Shown here in pieces: positions 49,439 through 61,124 of a stretch of 64,000 bases of DNA (its first letter is position 1; every line of letters begins with the position of its first letter). The position numbers and the translations under genes were made by a program. The DNA is from an uncultured Pelagibacteraceae bacterium. Its GTDB lineage: Bacteria; Pseudomonadota; Alphaproteobacteria; Pelagibacterales; Pelagibacteraceae. The stretch lies in contig CACIQQ010000004.1 of NCBI GenBank assembly GCA_902588835.1, positions 36,558 to 100,557 on the forward strand, written 5' to 3'. The notes beneath the pieces were generated by a model that saw only the letters and a list, made by a program, of their open reading frames with translations, did no database searches and was not told where the DNA came from.

Positions 49439-50393
49439 TCTTAAATCAAGAAGAGCTTTTATAGTTGGATTAAGCTCAACTAAAATAACAAATAAAGAAA
49501 GACTTTTTTTGAGAAAATATAAACCTTGGGGTGTGATTTTATTTGCAAGAAATATCAAATCGGTTGATCAGACTAAAAAACTTACCAATGATATAAAAAA
49601 AATTTTTAAAGATCCAAAATATCCAATTTTAATAGATGAAGAGGGTGGCATGGTAACTAGAATTAGATCTATAATTGACAATAGTCATTTTCCTGCAAAA
49701 TACTTTGGTGACAATTATAAAAAAGATAAAACAAAATCTTTGCTTTATCTAAGAACTTACATCAAACAAATTAGTCATTTGTTAAGATATATGGGGATTA
49801 GCATTAACACAGTACCTGTTCTGGATATACCCAGACCATTTACATCAAAGGTTATTGGCACTAGAGCAATTTCGAAAGACATAAATGTAATTAATAAAAT
49901 TGGTGAAAAAACAATAGAACACTTTAAAGAAGCGCGTATAGCTACTGTAATAAAACATATTCCTGGTCATGGATTAGCAAAATCAGACAGCCACTTAAAA
50001 TTACCTATTGTAGATAAAACTTATGAATATTTAATGAAGAATGATTTTAAAACTTTTAAAAATAAAAAATCATTATTTGCAATGACAGCCCATATTCTAT
50101 TTAGAAAAATTGATGCCAATAATCCTGTAACCCATTCATCAAAGATTATTGGTATTATTAAAAAAAAGATAAAGTTTAAGAATTTAATAATTAGTGATGA
50201 TATTTCGATGAAAGCATTAAAATTTAATATTACTTTAAATACTATTAAAGCATTTACCGCAGGTTGTGATTTAGTTCTTCATTGTAACGGAAAAATCAAA
50301 GAAATGACCAAAGTTGCTGAAAATTCAAAAAAATTAAATAAATTTATAATCGAAAAGACTTTAAAATATTATAGATTAGTAGGAAATGATTAA
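49431..50393 (+). CDS. nagZ: beta-N-acetylhexosaminidase (GH3)
   Basis: PILIDEEGGMVTRI, VIKHIPGHGLAKSDSHLKLP, ISDDISMKAL. Confidence 0.93.
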   Translation: MNNLKSRRAFIVGLSSTKITNKERLFLRKYKPWGVILFARNIKSVDQTKKLTNDIKKIFKDPKYPILIDEEGGMVTRIRSIIDNSHFPAKYFGDNYKKDKTKSLLYLRTYIKQISHLLRYMGISINTVPVLDIPRPFTSKVIGTRAISKDINVINKIGEKTIEHFKEARIATVIKHIPGHGLAKSDSHLKLPIVDKTYEYLMKNDFKTFKNKKSLFAMTAHILFRKIDANNPVTHSSKIIGIIKKKIKFKNLIISDDISMKALKFNITLNTIKAFTAGCDLVLHCNGKIKEMTKVAENSKKLNKFIIEKTLKYYRLVGND

Positions 50394-51120
50394 TCAAAGT
50401 AATGCATTTAACGTAGACTTAAATCAGTTTAGTGGTCCACTTGATTTATTGTTGGATTTAGCTAAATCTCAAAAAGTTAAAATTGAAGATATATCAATAA
50501 CAAAACTAGCAGATCAATTTCTTGAATATATTTCAAAAGCAGAAAAATTAAATTTAGATATTGCCTCAGAATACCTAGTTATGGCTACATGGTTAGCTTA
50601 TTTAAAATCAAAACTTTTATTACCACAAACAGAAGAAGATGAATTTAAAGTTGATGAAGTAGCAGAAAAATTAAAACTACAATTAAAAAAATTAGAATTA
50701 ATCAGATTACTTTCAGATCAAATGCTTAAGAAAAAAAGATTAGGAAGAGACATATTTATGAGAGGTATTAAAGGTAAAATTAAATCTATATATAGCGAAA
50801 AATACTCAGTAAATTTATATGACTTACTTAAATCTTATTCGACTATTTATATGCAGAAAGATTTCCAAAAAATTAATATTCCAAAACTTCCAGTTTTTAC
50901 TACAGAAGATGGAATAAACAGAATTAAAAGATTTCTTAATAACTTAAATGAATGGAAAAATATAAATGCACTCTATCCAGAAAATTTTATGAAATCTAAA
51001 GATCAAAAAAAAACTGGTATAGCAGGTCTTTTTGCTGGTTCTTTAGAGCTAGTCAAAGAGGGAAATCTACAGATTAAACAAGAGAAAATATTTGATGACA
51101 TATTTATTAAAAAATCATGA
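50386..51120 (+). CDS. scpA: segregation and condensation protein A
   Basis: FSGPLDLLLDLAKSQKVKIEDISITKLADQFLEYI. Confidence 0.93.
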   Translation: MINQSNAFNVDLNQFSGPLDLLLDLAKSQKVKIEDISITKLADQFLEYISKAEKLNLDIASEYLVMATWLAYLKSKLLLPQTEEDEFKVDEVAEKLKLQLKKLELIRLLSDQMLKKKRLGRDIFMRGIKGKIKSIYSEKYSVNLYDLLKSYSTIYMQKDFQKINIPKLPVFTTEDGINRIKRFLNNLNEWKNINALYPENFMKSKDQKKTGIAGLFAGSLELVKEGNLQIKQEKIFDDIFIKKS

Positions 51121-51815
51121 AAAACGAAAAAAAAAATAACAATATAATAAATTTTCCAAATAGTTTAACAAATGGTGAAAGAGAAGTTGAAGCAATTCTG
51201 TTTGCAGCTTCAGAACCACTTGAAATTGAAAGTATTGAAGCAAGATTAAATAAAAAAGTTGATGTAAAAAAAATTCTTAAAAAACTAGAGAAAATTTATG
51301 AAAACCGTGGTTTCAATCTAGTTTGTATTTCTAATAAATGGTCTTTTAGAACTTCATCAAACTTATCTTCATTAATGACTCAACAAAAAAAAGTTGAAAA
51401 AAAATTATCCAAAGCATCTATAGAAACTTTATCTATTATTGTTTATCACCAACCAGTTACTAGAGCAGAGATCGAAGAAATACGTGGGGTTGCTTTTGGT
51501 GTGAATACTTTAGATATTTTAATGGAATTAAACTGGGTAAAACCAATGGGAAGAAAAGATGTGCCAGGTAAACCAATTCAATATGGTACAACAGATGAAT
51601 TCTTAAGCCACTTCAATATAAAAAAATTATCTGATTTGCCTACAATAGAGGAGCTAAGTTCTGCAGGTCTAATCGACAGCTCAAATATTGATTCTGCGAT
51701 TTTTGGAACCGGTAAATTTTATCAAGAGAAACAGGATGAAAAGAAAGAAAACATTTATACTGAAATAGACGATATGCTAAGTAGTACGTTAGATAAAGAA
51801 AACGATGATAAGTAA
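51117..51815 (+). CDS. scpB: segregation and condensation protein B
   Basis: EREVEAILFAASEPL, ALETLSIIVYHQPVTRAEIEEIRGV-type motif. Confidence 0.93.
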   Translation: MKNEKKNNNIINFPNSLTNGEREVEAILFAASEPLEIESIEARLNKKVDVKKILKKLEKIYENRGFNLVCISNKWSFRTSSNLSSLMTQQKKVEKKLSKASIETLSIIVYHQPVTRAEIEEIRGVAFGVNTLDILMELNWVKPMGRKDVPGKPIQYGTTDEFLSHFNIKKLSDLPTIEELSSAGLIDSSNIDSAIFGTGKFYQEKQDEKKENIYTEIDDMLSSTLDKENDDK

Positions 51816-51858
51816 ATTATTACTTTTAAATGATTAATAAACGAGCTATAAATAACTT

Positions 51859-52071
51859 ATGAGTATAGGTTTTTGGCAAATTGCAATAGTTGTTATACTA
51901 GTAGTCTTACTATTCGGCAGAGGTAAAATCTCAAGTCTTATGGGTGATGTAGCTAAAGGTATTAAAAGTTTTAAAAAAGGTATGGCACAGGATCCAACTG
52001 AGGATCAGGCAAAAAACATCACTGAGAATAACGATCAGACTAATAATCAAGATCCAAATAATAAAGAATAA
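51859..52071 (+). CDS. tatA: Sec-independent translocase TatA
   Basis: [42 protein letters not shown]. Confidence 0.93.
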   Translation: MSIGFWQIAIVVILVVLLFGRGKISSLMGDVAKGIKSFKKGMAQDPTEDQAKNITENNDQTNNQDPNNKE

Positions 52072-52074
52072 TCA

Positions 52075-52311
52075 ATGCCACAAATTGGCTGGTTTGAATT
52101 ACTGTTAATAATTGGTCTAGCAGTAGTTATAATTGGTCCAAAAGATTTTCCAATCGTTTTAAAAAAAATTGGAAGTTGGTTCGGTTCAATCAAAAGATAT
52201 ATTAGTGCTGTACAATCAGAAGTTTCCAATCTTGAGGAAAATACTCTTGATTACGAGAATAAAGAAAACAAAGATAAAAAGGATGATCTAAAGAAAGATG
52301 AGTCAAAATAA
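52075..52311 (+). CDS. tatB: Sec-independent translocase TatB
   Basis: MPQIGWFELLLIIGLAVVIIGPKDFPIVLKKIGSW; between tatA and tatC. Confidence 0.88.
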   Translation: MPQIGWFELLLIIGLAVVIIGPKDFPIVLKKIGSWFGSIKRYISAVQSEVSNLEENTLDYENKENKDKKDDLKKDESK

Positions 52312-53059
52312 AGACGAAGGTTTTATTAGTCATTTGACTGAATTAAGAAAAAGATTAATTCAATCTTTTGTTTGTTTATTAGTTTTATTTGTCATTTGTT
52401 ATATTTTTTCTGAAGAAATATATAATTTTCTTGTAGCTCCTTATGCTGAAGCTGTAAAGAATAGTGAAATTCAAAGAAGATTAATCTTTACTGCATTACA
52501 AGAAACTTTTCTAACCTACATAAAAGTATCTTTTTTTACTGCATTCTTTTTTACTAGTCCTTTTATATTAATTCAAATTTGGAAATTTATAGCTCCAGGT
52601 TTATATGAACATGAAAAGTCTGCAATCATGCCGTATTTGGTTGTAACTCCAATCTTATTTCTTTTAGGTGGTATGTTGGTTTATTATTTAATTATGCCCT
52701 TAGCGATTAAATTTTTTTTATCATTTGAAAGCACTGGTATAACCACATCATTACCAATACAACTTGAAGCTAAAGTGAATGAATATCTTTCACTAGTTAT
52801 GAAATTAATTTTTGCTTTTGGATTAAGTTTTCAATTACCTGTTGTGTTGTCATTATTAGCAAGAGTTGGTTTTGTAGACTCTGAGTTCCTTAAAACAAGA
52901 AGAAAGTATGTTGTAATTATTATTTTTACAGCTGCTGCAATACTTACTCCACCTGATCCAATCACACAAATTGGTTTGGCGATTCCATTATTAATTTTAT
53001 ATGAATTATCTATAATTTCGGTAAGAATGATTGAAAAAAAAGTAGAAGAAAATGCATGA
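52298..53059 (+). CDS. tatC: Sec-independent translocase TatC
   Basis: FISHLTELRKRLI, multi-TM, TPPDPITQIGLAIPLLILYE. Confidence 0.95.
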   Translation: MSQNKDEGFISHLTELRKRLIQSFVCLLVLFVICYIFSEEIYNFLVAPYAEAVKNSEIQRRLIFTALQETFLTYIKVSFFTAFFFTSPFILIQIWKFIAPGLYEHEKSAIMPYLVVTPILFLLGGMLVYYLIMPLAIKFFLSFESTGITTSLPIQLEAKVNEYLSLVMKLIFAFGLSFQLPVVLSLLARVGFVDSEFLKTRRKYVVIIIFTAAAILTPPDPITQIGLAIPLLILYELSIISVRMIEKKVEENA

Positions 53060-54308
53060 TATAAAAGAAATTAGAGAAAATTTAAAAGAATTTTCAAATC
53101 AAATAAAAAAAAGAAATGTCGATGTAAAGTTTGATGAAATTTTAGAATTAGACAAAGAAAATAGGTCTTTAATTCAAGAAAAAGAGAAATTAGAATCTGA
53201 AAAAAAATCTATTTCAAAAAGTAAGGATAAATCTTTATTTAAAAAATCTAAAGAACTTACTGACAAAATAAGCACTCTTCAAACAAAGCAACTGTCAATA
53301 AGCCAAAAATTAAATGAGTTGTTATCATCAATACCTAATAAACCGTTATCTAGTGTACCAGAGGGTAAGGACGAATCTTCAAATAAAGAAGTTGAAAAAA
53401 AAGGTTCTATAAAAGAAAGTGAATTTAAAATTAAGTCTCACTATGAAGTAGGTGAAAATCTTAATATGCTTGATTTTGATCTTGCCACAAAGACTTCAGG
53501 ATCAAGATTTGTATTTGTAAAAAACAAACTTGCAAAATTAGAAAGAGCTTTATCAAATTTTATGATTGATGTTCATACAAAAGAAAATGGTTACGAGGAG
53601 ATATCTCCACCATTACTCGCTAATTTTGATACTATGTTTGGCACAGGACAACTTCCTAAATTCGAGTCTGATCAATTTGAAATTAAAATTGATGATAACA
53701 ATAGAAAATTTTTAATACCAACTGCGGAAGTTATTTTAACTAATATGGCAAGAGAAAAAACAATTGATATTAAAGAATTACCTTTGAGATATGTTGCATC
53801 TACTCCTTGCTTTAGAAAAGAAGCTGGAAGCTATGGCAAAGATACTAAAGGAATGATTAGGCAGCACCAATTTTATAAAGTTGAACTTGTTAGCCTAGTA
53901 GAGCCTCAAAAATGTGAAGAGGAGTTAGAGAGAATGACCAAATGTGCTTCAGGAATTTTAGATAAACTGAAACTGCCTTATAGAATTGTTGAGCTATGTA
54001 CGGGTGATATGGGTTTTAGTGCGCAAAAAACTTATGACATTGAAGTTTGGGTGCCTTCAGAAAAAAAATATAGAGAAATTTCTAGTTGTTCAACATGTGG
54101 AACTTTTCAAGCTAGAAGAATGAAAGCCAAATATAAAAATTCAAAAAATGAAAAAAATTTTATAGGTACATTAAATGGAAGTGGACTTGCAATCGGAAGA
54201 ACCATGATTGCGATCCTGGAGAATTATCAAGACAAAGATGGATCAATTATAATACCTGACGTATTAAAACCATACATGGATAATATTGATAAAATTACAT
54301 CGAATTAG
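53052..54308 (+). CDS. serS: seryl-tRNA synthetase
   Basis: N-terminal coiled coil; TPCFRKEAGSYGKDTKGMIRQHQFYKVELV; ISSCSTCGTFQARRM. Confidence 0.96.
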   Translation: MHDIKEIRENLKEFSNQIKKRNVDVKFDEILELDKENRSLIQEKEKLESEKKSISKSKDKSLFKKSKELTDKISTLQTKQLSISQKLNELLSSIPNKPLSSVPEGKDESSNKEVEKKGSIKESEFKIKSHYEVGENLNMLDFDLATKTSGSRFVFVKNKLAKLERALSNFMIDVHTKENGYEEISPPLLANFDTMFGTGQLPKFESDQFEIKIDDNNRKFLIPTAEVILTNMAREKTIDIKELPLRYVASTPCFRKEAGSYGKDTKGMIRQHQFYKVELVSLVEPQKCEEELERMTKCASGILDKLKLPYRIVELCTGDMGFSAQKTYDIEVWVPSEKKYREISSCSTCGTFQARRMKAKYKNSKNEKNFIGTLNGSGLAIGRTMIAILENYQDKDGSIIIPDVLKPYMDNIDKITSN

Positions 54309-54353
54309 GAGTTGTGTTAATTAATCTAATAGTATAAAAACCAATCTATTATT

Positions 54354-54641
54354 ATGTCTGAATCAGGATTTGCACAATTAATACCTTTAATACTAATTTT
54401 TGTTATTTTTTATTTTTTCTTAATAAGACCACAACAAAAAAAAGTTAAAGAACACAAGTTGATGGTTGAAAACTTAAAAAGAGGTGACAAAGTCATTACC
54501 TCTGGCGGAATAATAGGTACTGTCGAGAGAATTATAGACGGCGATAAAGCAGAAATTTCTATAACTGATAATGTCAAAGTTGAAGTTATCAAATCTACAG
54601 GTATTCAAGCCCTAATTAATAATACTGACCAAAAAAAATAA
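54354..54641 (+). CDS. yajC: preprotein translocase subunit YajC
   Basis: FYFFLIRPQQKKVKEHKLMVENLKRGDKVITSGGIIGTV. Confidence 0.93.
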   Translation: MSESGFAQLIPLILIFVIFYFFLIRPQQKKVKEHKLMVENLKRGDKVITSGGIIGTVERIIDGDKAEISITDNVKVEVIKSTGIQALINNTDQKK

Positions 54642-54647
54642 TTTTAA

Positions 54648-56201
54648 GTGTTATATTTTTCAAAACTGAAGATCACTTTGATAGTATTATTCACTTTATT
54701 CATGGTGATGGTTTCATCATCAAATTTTTTAAATTTAGATTTAGATAAACAAAAAAAAATTAAATTAGGTTTAGATCTTCAAGGTGGTTCTTACCTGTTA
54801 TTAGAACTTGATAATGAACCGGTTATTAAACAAAAACTACAATCAAAATTATTAGAAATTAAAAGTTATTTTTTAAAAAATAAAATTAAAATTTTGAGTT
54901 TAAAACTTGATGACAAGTTGATTAAACTCAAAGTTTCTAAAAGCGATGTAGAAAAGATTAAAGAAATATTTAATGATAAAGAAAGCACGATTAATCCATA
55001 CTATTTTCAATTCAAATCTCATCAATTAGATGTAAATATTAATGATGATATTTTTACACTGGAATTAAGTAAATACGGAATTATTCAAATCAAAAATGCA
55101 TCATTAGACCAAGCAATAGAAATTGTTCGAAAAAGAGTCGATGAAGTTGGTACTAATGAGCCAAACATTTTAAAAAGAGGTAATGATAGAATTTTACTTG
55201 AGCTTCCAGGCCTTGATAATCCAGATAGAATAAAATCTTTATTAGGAAAAACTGCAAATCTTACATTTAGACTTGAAACTAAGTCCTCTAACGAATCTTT
55301 TGGAACCGAAAAACTTAAATTAATGGAAACAGGTGAGAATTTACTTTTAAGTAAGAGAGTTATTATAAGTGGAGAAAATTTAGTAGATGCAAGTCCTCGA
55401 ATGGACACATTAAATAATCAAACAGTCGTAAGTTTTACGCTTGATAGGGTTGGATCTAAAAGATTTGCCCAAGCAACAAAAAGAAATATAGGCACACGTC
55501 TTGCTATAGTCCTCGATGGTCAAATAATTAGTGCTCCAGTAATAAGGGATATAATTGCGGGGGGATCAGGGCAAATAAGTGGAGGTTTTACTTTTCAATC
55601 TGCAACAGATCTTGCTTTGCTTTTAAGGTCTGGAGCTTTACCAGCCCCATTAAATATCATTGAAGAAAGAACAGTAGGTCCTGATTTAGGGCAAGATTCT
55701 ATTAATGCAGGAATACTTTCACTCATAATAGGATTTTTTTTAGTCATCGGGTTTATGACATTAAAATATAGAATCTTTGGTATCATTGCAAATTTTACAC
55801 TAATTATTAATTTGATTTTACTAATTAGTATTTTAACATTATTAGAAGCAACTCTTACTCTTCCTGGTATAGCCGGGATAATATTAACTGTTGGAATGGC
55901 AGTTGATGCAAATGTCTTAATTTTTGAAAGAATAAAAGAAGAAACAAGTAAAGAAAAAAATAATCTAATAGCTTTTGATAATGGATATTCAAAATCAAAA
56001 ATTACAATTTTAGATGCAAACATAACAACAATAATAGCGGCAATAATTCTGTTTATTTTTGGATCAGGGCCTGTCAAAGGATTTTCAATTACGCTTTGTG
56101 TTGGAATATTAACAACTCTATTTTCAGTTTTTTTTATTGCACGATTACTTACATCTATTTATGTAAAAATTAACAAACATAAGGAAATTATTATAAAGTG
56201 A
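54648..56201 (+). CDS. secD: protein translocase subunit SecD
   Basis: LGLDLQGGSYLLLE, VGTNEPNILKRGNDRILLELPG, GMAVDANVLIFERIKEE; GTG start. Confidence 0.95.
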   Translation: MLYFSKLKITLIVLFTLFMVMVSSSNFLNLDLDKQKKIKLGLDLQGGSYLLLELDNEPVIKQKLQSKLLEIKSYFLKNKIKILSLKLDDKLIKLKVSKSDVEKIKEIFNDKESTINPYYFQFKSHQLDVNINDDIFTLELSKYGIIQIKNASLDQAIEIVRKRVDEVGTNEPNILKRGNDRILLELPGLDNPDRIKSLLGKTANLTFRLETKSSNESFGTEKLKLMETGENLLLSKRVIISGENLVDASPRMDTLNNQTVVSFTLDRVGSKRFAQATKRNIGTRLAIVLDGQIISAPVIRDIIAGGSGQISGGFTFQSATDLALLLRSGALPAPLNIIEERTVGPDLGQDSINAGILSLIIGFFLVIGFMTLKYRIFGIIANFTLIINLILLISILTLLEATLTLPGIAGIILTVGMAVDANVLIFERIKEETSKEKNNLIAFDNGYSKSKITILDANITTIIAAIILFIFGSGPVKGFSITLCVGILTTLFSVFFIARLLTSIYVKINKHKEIIIK

Positions 56202-57094
56202 AAAAGGATTACAAATTTAATCAATATTATGGATCATCAAATGTATTTTCTATTGCATTGATATTACTTTCATTGATGTTTTTAATATTCAAAGGTTTAA
56301 ACTATGGTGTTGATTTTAAAGGTGGAACTTTAATTGAAATACGTGTTGAGTCTGAAAAACCTAATATTGAAGTTTTAAGATCTAGTTTTAATAAATTAGA
56401 TTTAGGAAAAATTTCAATCAAAAATTTCGGAAGTGATAATGATTTTGTGGTAAAGTTCAAAAGAGATGAGCTAAATGATCCAGAGTTTATTAAGAATTTA
56501 CAAAAAAAACTTTCACAAGAACTTATTCAAGATTTTTCTTTTAGAAGAGTTGAAAATGTGGGACCTAAAGTAAGTTCAGAATTACTTAAAGCTGGAGTTA
56601 CAGCCATATGTTTGTCTTTAATGGCAATGTTAATCTATATTTGGATACGTTTTGAGTGGCAATTTAGTGTTGGTGCAATAGCAGCTTTGTTTCATGATGT
56701 TATAATTACTCTTGGAATTTTTTCAGCATTAAGTTTAGAAATAAATCTATCGATAGTAGCAGCTGTTTTAACTATTGTTGGTTATTCAATGAATGATACA
56801 GTTGTAATTTATGACCGTGTTAGGGAAAATCTTAAAAAATATTCTGATATTAAGATATTTGATCTTACCAACTTATCAATAAACGAGACTTTATCACGTA
56901 CTATAATTACTTCTTCAACGACATTATTAGCCTTAGTTTCTATATTTTTATTTGGTGGCGAAATATTGAAAGGTTTTTCGTTAGCTATGATTTTGGGTGT
57001 TATTTTAGGAACTTATTCTTCTATTTTTATTGCAAATCCACTATTAGTTTTCTTTAAAGTTTCACAAAAAACAGTACTTAAAGAAGATAATTAA
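56198..57094 (+). CDS. secF: protein translocase subunit SecF
   Basis: GVDFKGGTLIEI, GYSMNDTVVIYDRVREN; GTG start. Confidence 0.95.
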   Translation: MKKDYKFNQYYGSSNVFSIALILLSLMFLIFKGLNYGVDFKGGTLIEIRVESEKPNIEVLRSSFNKLDLGKISIKNFGSDNDFVVKFKRDELNDPEFIKNLQKKLSQELIQDFSFRRVENVGPKVSSELLKAGVTAICLSLMAMLIYIWIRFEWQFSVGAIAALFHDVIITLGIFSALSLEINLSIVAAVLTIVGYSMNDTVVIYDRVRENLKKYSDIKIFDLTNLSINETLSRTIITSSTTLLALVSIFLFGGEILKGFSLAMILGVILGTYSSIFIANPLLVFFKVSQKTVLKEDN

Positions 57095-57693
57095 TATAAG
57101 TTTTGGGCTGCTACCATTGAAAGCAACATCGGTAGAGATAATAATGTATTCGTTCTTGAAAAAACCATCGCCGTTTTTGCAGCTTTAGCTTTGCTTTCAG
57201 GATCTGTTTCGACTATCCCTAAAGCTTTTTTCTGGTTTGGCCATATAACAAACCAAACATTAAAAGCCATAATTAATCCTAGCCACATTCCTATTCCTAT
57301 TGCTGTACTTTTACCGCCGCCAGATCCTATGCCAAGTGTCATTGCATCATGCAAATATCCGTTGAGATATGACAATATTAAGCCAGATACAATTGTTGCA
57401 AAAGCTGCCCATCTAAACCAAAATAGGGCAGAGGGTGCAATTACTTTGCTAATGGCTGGTTTTTGTTCGTCAGGTATTTTAGCCATACTAGGAATTTGAA
57501 CAAAATTGAAGTACCATAATAATCCAATCCACATTATTCCAACAAGTACGTGGATGTATCTAAATAACCAGCTCCAAAATAATAAATCAAAATCAAAACC
57601 ACCATTAAGGAAAAATAAACCTACAAACAATAATATCGATATAGCAAGAGAGTAGTGGATAGTTCTCGATAGGGAGCTTAAAATACTTATCAT
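57091..57693 (-). CDS. urate hydroxylase PuuD-like membrane protein (membrane domain only)
   Basis: 200 aa multi-TM; FRYIHVLVGIMWIGLLWYFNFVQIP and WPNQKKALGI resemble the urate-oxidase N-terminal membrane family. Confidence 0.7.
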   Translation of the reverse strand: MISILSSLSRTIHYSLAISILLFVGLFFLNGGFDFDLLFWSWLFRYIHVLVGIMWIGLLWYFNFVQIPSMAKIPDEQKPAISKVIAPSALFWFRWAAFATIVSGLILSYLNGYLHDAMTLGIGSGGGKSTAIGIGMWLGLIMAFNVWFVIWPNQKKALGIVETDPESKAKAAKTAMVFSRTNTLLSLPMLLSMVAAQNLY

Positions 57694-57720
57694 AGAATTA
57701 ATCTAACAAATTTTGTTTAA

Positions 57721-60597
57721 TTATGCAATTTTTTTAAATTTTCCATTTAGTAAAGGTTTAAGAAATTTACCTGTATAACTCTTTTCTGTATTGCATATAT
57801 CTTCAGGTTTTCCTTCTGCGATTACCTGTCCACCTTTTACACCACCATCCGGACCCATATCGACTATATAGTCAGCAGTTTTAATGACATCTAAATTGTG
57901 CTCAATCACGACAACAGTATTTCCTGTCGCAACAAATGTATGTAAAATTTCTAATAATTTTTTTATATCATGTTGATGCAAACCAGTTGTTGGTTCATCT
58001 AATATATAAATTGTTCTTCCTGTAGATCTTTTCGATAGTTCTTTTGCTAATTTGATTCTCTGAGCTTCACCACCAGACAGTGTTGTTGCTTGTTGACCAA
58101 TCTTTATATAACCTAATCCAACTTTTTTTAAAGTTAATAACTTTGATCTTATATTTGCTATATTTTCAAAAAAATCACATCCTTCTTCAACAGTCATATC
58201 CAAAACTTCCGCTATACTTTTACCTTTAAATTTTATTTCAAGTGTTTCTCTATTGTATCTGCTTCCCTTACATTCATCACATGTCACATAAACATCTGGA
58301 AGGAAATGCATTTCATAAGTTATTACGCCATCACCTTCACATGCCTCACATCTTCCACCTTTAACGTTGAAAGAAAATCTTCCAGGTTTATAACCTCTAC
58401 TTTTTGACTCTGGTAAATTAGTAAACCAGTCTCTAATTGGTCCAAAAGCACCTGTGTATGTAGCTGGATTAGATCTTGGAGTTCTCCCAATAGGAGACTG
58501 ATCAATGTCAATTACTTTATCAATCAATTCGATACCCTTAAAACCTTTAAATGGCATTGGTATCTTTCTTGATTTATTATTGTTTAAAGATAAATTGAGA
58601 GCATTATAAAGTGTCTGAAGCACTAAAGTAGATTTTCCACTTCCTGAAACCCCAGTTACACATGTGAAGGTTCCAAATGGAATTTTTAAATCAACATTCT
58701 TCAAATTATTACCAGATGCTCCATTAATTTGTAAAAATCTTCCATTTTTTGCTAACCTTCTTTTTTTTGGAATTGGTATAAAATATTTAGAAGATAAGTA
58801 TTTTCCTGTGATGCTGTTATCATTTCTAACAATATCTTTAAGATTACCCTCTGCAACAACTTCACCACCTTTACTTCCTGCTTGAGGTCCAAGATCTAAA
58901 ATATGATCTGCATTTTCAATTGTTTCTGTATCATGTTCAACAACAATTACTGTGTTTCCTAAATCTCTTAATCTTTTTAAGGCATTTATTAATTTAACGT
59001 TATCCTTTTGATGTAAACCAATTGATGGTTCATCTAGTACGTATAAAACTCCTGTTAGACCTGAACCGATTTGAGAAGCAAGTCTAATTCTCTGAGCTTC
59101 ACCACCGGATAAAGTTCCCGACTCTCTTGATAATGTTAGGTAATCAAGACCAACATTTAGAAGAAAATTTAACCTTTCATTAATTTCTTTTAGAATATGT
59201 TCTGATATTTTAAGTTTTCTTTGATCAAGCTTCTTTGATAAATTATTGAACCATTCTTTAGCATCACTTATAGATTTTTCAGTTACTTCACTTATGTGCT
59301 TTCCGTCTATTTTCACACAAAGTGCCTCATCTTTTAATCGATGACCTTTGCAAATATCGCATTTTGTGTCAGATTGATATTGAGAAATTTCTTCTCTTTT
59401 CCAATCACTATCAGTCTCTAAGTAACGTCTTTCCAGGTTATTAATTACTCCCTCAAAAGTTTTTTTATGTGAATACTTTTCATATCCATCATCATATGAA
59501 AATTTTATCTCTTCATCATCAGATCCGTATAAAATTATATCTTTTATTTTTTTTGGTAATTTTGACCATTTTTCGTCCATAGAAAATTTGTAATGTTTTG
59601 CTAAAGAAGTTAATGTTTGAGCATAATAAAGAGTAGTTGTTTTTGCCCACGGTTGAATAGCGCCCTGTGCAATACTTTTTTTATCATCAGGCACAACTAG
59701 ATTTGGATCAACGTTGAGTTTAATACCTATACCCTCACATTCCTCACAAGCTCCATAAGGACTATTGAAAGAAAATAATCTTGGTTCAATTTCTTCGATT
59801 GTAAAACCACTTTCAGGACATGCAAATTTCGAGGAAAATGTTAATTTTTCTGTCTTTCTAAATTTAACAGGCAATGTTTCATTTTGATACTCAACAAATA
59901 AAAGACCATTAGCTAAATTTAACGATGTTTCTATACCTTCAGCAAGTCTATTTCCTAAATCAGAATTTATTACAATTCTATCGACTAAAATATAAATATC
60001 ATGCTTCAATTTTTTATTTAAGTCTGGAGTTTTATCGATGTCATAAAGTGTCCCGTCAACTTTAACTTTTCTGAAACCTCTTTTTTTATATGACAAAATT
60101 TCTTTTTTATATTCTCCTTTTCTTCCTCTAACTATCGGGGCAAATAAGAATATAGTTGATTTTTTCGGTAACTCTAAAATTTTATCTACAATTTGTGAAA
60201 CAGTCTGGGATTTTATTTCTTTTCCTGTAAAAGGTGAGTATGGTATTCCAATCCTTGCATAAAGAACTCTCATGTAATCATAGATTTCTGTAACTGTCGC
60301 AACAGTAGATCTTGGATTTTTTGAAGTATTTTTTTGTTCAATTGAAATAGCTGGACTTAATCCTTCAATAAAGTCTACTTTTGGTTTTTTCATTTTATCT
60401 AAAAACTGTCTCGCATAAGCTGAGAGACTTTCGACGTATCTTCTTTGTCCTTCAGCATAGATGGTATCGAATGCTAATGAAGATTTTCCAGAGCCTGACA
60501 AGCCTGTTATGACCACAAATTTATCTTTAGGAATCTCAACAGAGATATTCCTCAAATTGTGTTCTTTTGCGCCCTTAATAACTATCTTTTTGTTCAT
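57721..60597 (-). CDS. uvrA: excinuclease ABC subunit A
   Basis: [35 protein letters not shown]; two ABC signature regions; zinc-finger CxxC pairs. Confidence 0.98.
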   Translation of the reverse strand: MNKKIVIKGAKEHNLRNISVEIPKDKFVVITGLSGSGKSSLAFDTIYAEGQRRYVESLSAYARQFLDKMKKPKVDFIEGLSPAISIEQKNTSKNPRSTVATVTEIYDYMRVLYARIGIPYSPFTGKEIKSQTVSQIVDKILELPKKSTIFLFAPIVRGRKGEYKKEILSYKKRGFRKVKVDGTLYDIDKTPDLNKKLKHDIYILVDRIVINSDLGNRLAEGIETSLNLANGLLFVEYQNETLPVKFRKTEKLTFSSKFACPESGFTIEEIEPRLFSFNSPYGACEECEGIGIKLNVDPNLVVPDDKKSIAQGAIQPWAKTTTLYYAQTLTSLAKHYKFSMDEKWSKLPKKIKDIILYGSDDEEIKFSYDDGYEKYSHKKTFEGVINNLERRYLETDSDWKREEISQYQSDTKCDICKGHRLKDEALCVKIDGKHISEVTEKSISDAKEWFNNLSKKLDQRKLKISEHILKEINERLNFLLNVGLDYLTLSRESGTLSGGEAQRIRLASQIGSGLTGVLYVLDEPSIGLHQKDNVKLINALKRLRDLGNTVIVVEHDTETIENADHILDLGPQAGSKGGEVVAEGNLKDIVRNDNSITGKYLSSKYFIPIPKKRRLAKNGRFLQINGASGNNLKNVDLKIPFGTFTCVTGVSGSGKSTLVLQTLYNALNLSLNNNKSRKIPMPFKGFKGIELIDKVIDIDQSPIGRTPRSNPATYTGAFGPIRDWFTNLPESKSRGYKPGRFSFNVKGGRCEACEGDGVITYEMHFLPDVYVTCDECKGSRYNRETLEIKFKGKSIAEVLDMTVEEGCDFFENIANIRSKLLTLKKVGLGYIKIGQQATTLSGGEAQRIKLAKELSKRSTGRTIYILDEPTTGLHQHDIKKLLEILHTFVATGNTVVVIEHNLDVIKTADYIVDMGPDGGVKGGQVIAEGKPEDICNTEKSYTGKFLKPLLNGKFKKIA

Positions 60598-60668
60598 TTT
60601 TTTATTTGCTTTAGCTCAATAAAGTTAATATTCAAATCTTTTTTGTGATATAACATATACAAAATAAT

Positions 60669-61115
60669 ATGGCTGGAAGTTTAAATAAAGTACTTTTAAT
60701 TGGCAGATTAGGTGCAGATCCTGAGATAAAACAGATGGTTAATGGTAAAAATGTCGCTAGACTTAGTCTTGCTACTAGCCAATCTTGGAAAGATAAAAAC
60801 ACTGGTGAAAAAAAGGAAAAAACTGAGTGGCACCGTGTGGTTGTATTTAATGAGGGACTCGTTAATGTTGTTCAACAGTATCTCAAAAAAGGTGCTCAGA
60901 TTTATGTCGAAGGCCAATTGACCACTAGAAAATGGAAAGATGAACAGTCTGGCCAAGATAAATATTCTACAGAAATATTAATACAAGGATACAATTCATC
61001 TCTAACAATGCTTGGTGGAAATAATTCCTCAACATCAATTGCAAATGCACCTCAAAATAAGAATGAGATGTCTCAAGCACCAGACAATGATTTAGATGAC
61101 GATATTCCTTTTTAA
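60669..61115 (+). CDS. ssb: single-stranded DNA-binding protein
   Basis: [39 protein letters not shown]-terminal DLDDDIPF tail. Confidence 0.97.
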   Translation: MAGSLNKVLLIGRLGADPEIKQMVNGKNVARLSLATSQSWKDKNTGEKKEKTEWHRVVVFNEGLVNVVQQYLKKGAQIYVEGQLTTRKWKDEQSGQDKYSTEILIQGYNSSLTMLGGNNSSTSIANAPQNKNEMSQAPDNDLDDDIPF

Positions 61116-61124
61116 TTAATCTTT

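Noticed and set aside
55595-56077. Minus ORF 160 aa opposite secD
   Set aside because: Antisense shadow ORF, no motif despite its length.
60598-60668. Possible LexA/SOS box in the uvrA-ssb divergent spacer
   Set aside because: No GTTC-N7-GTTC or GAAC-N7-GAAC alphaproteobacterial LexA pattern was found.
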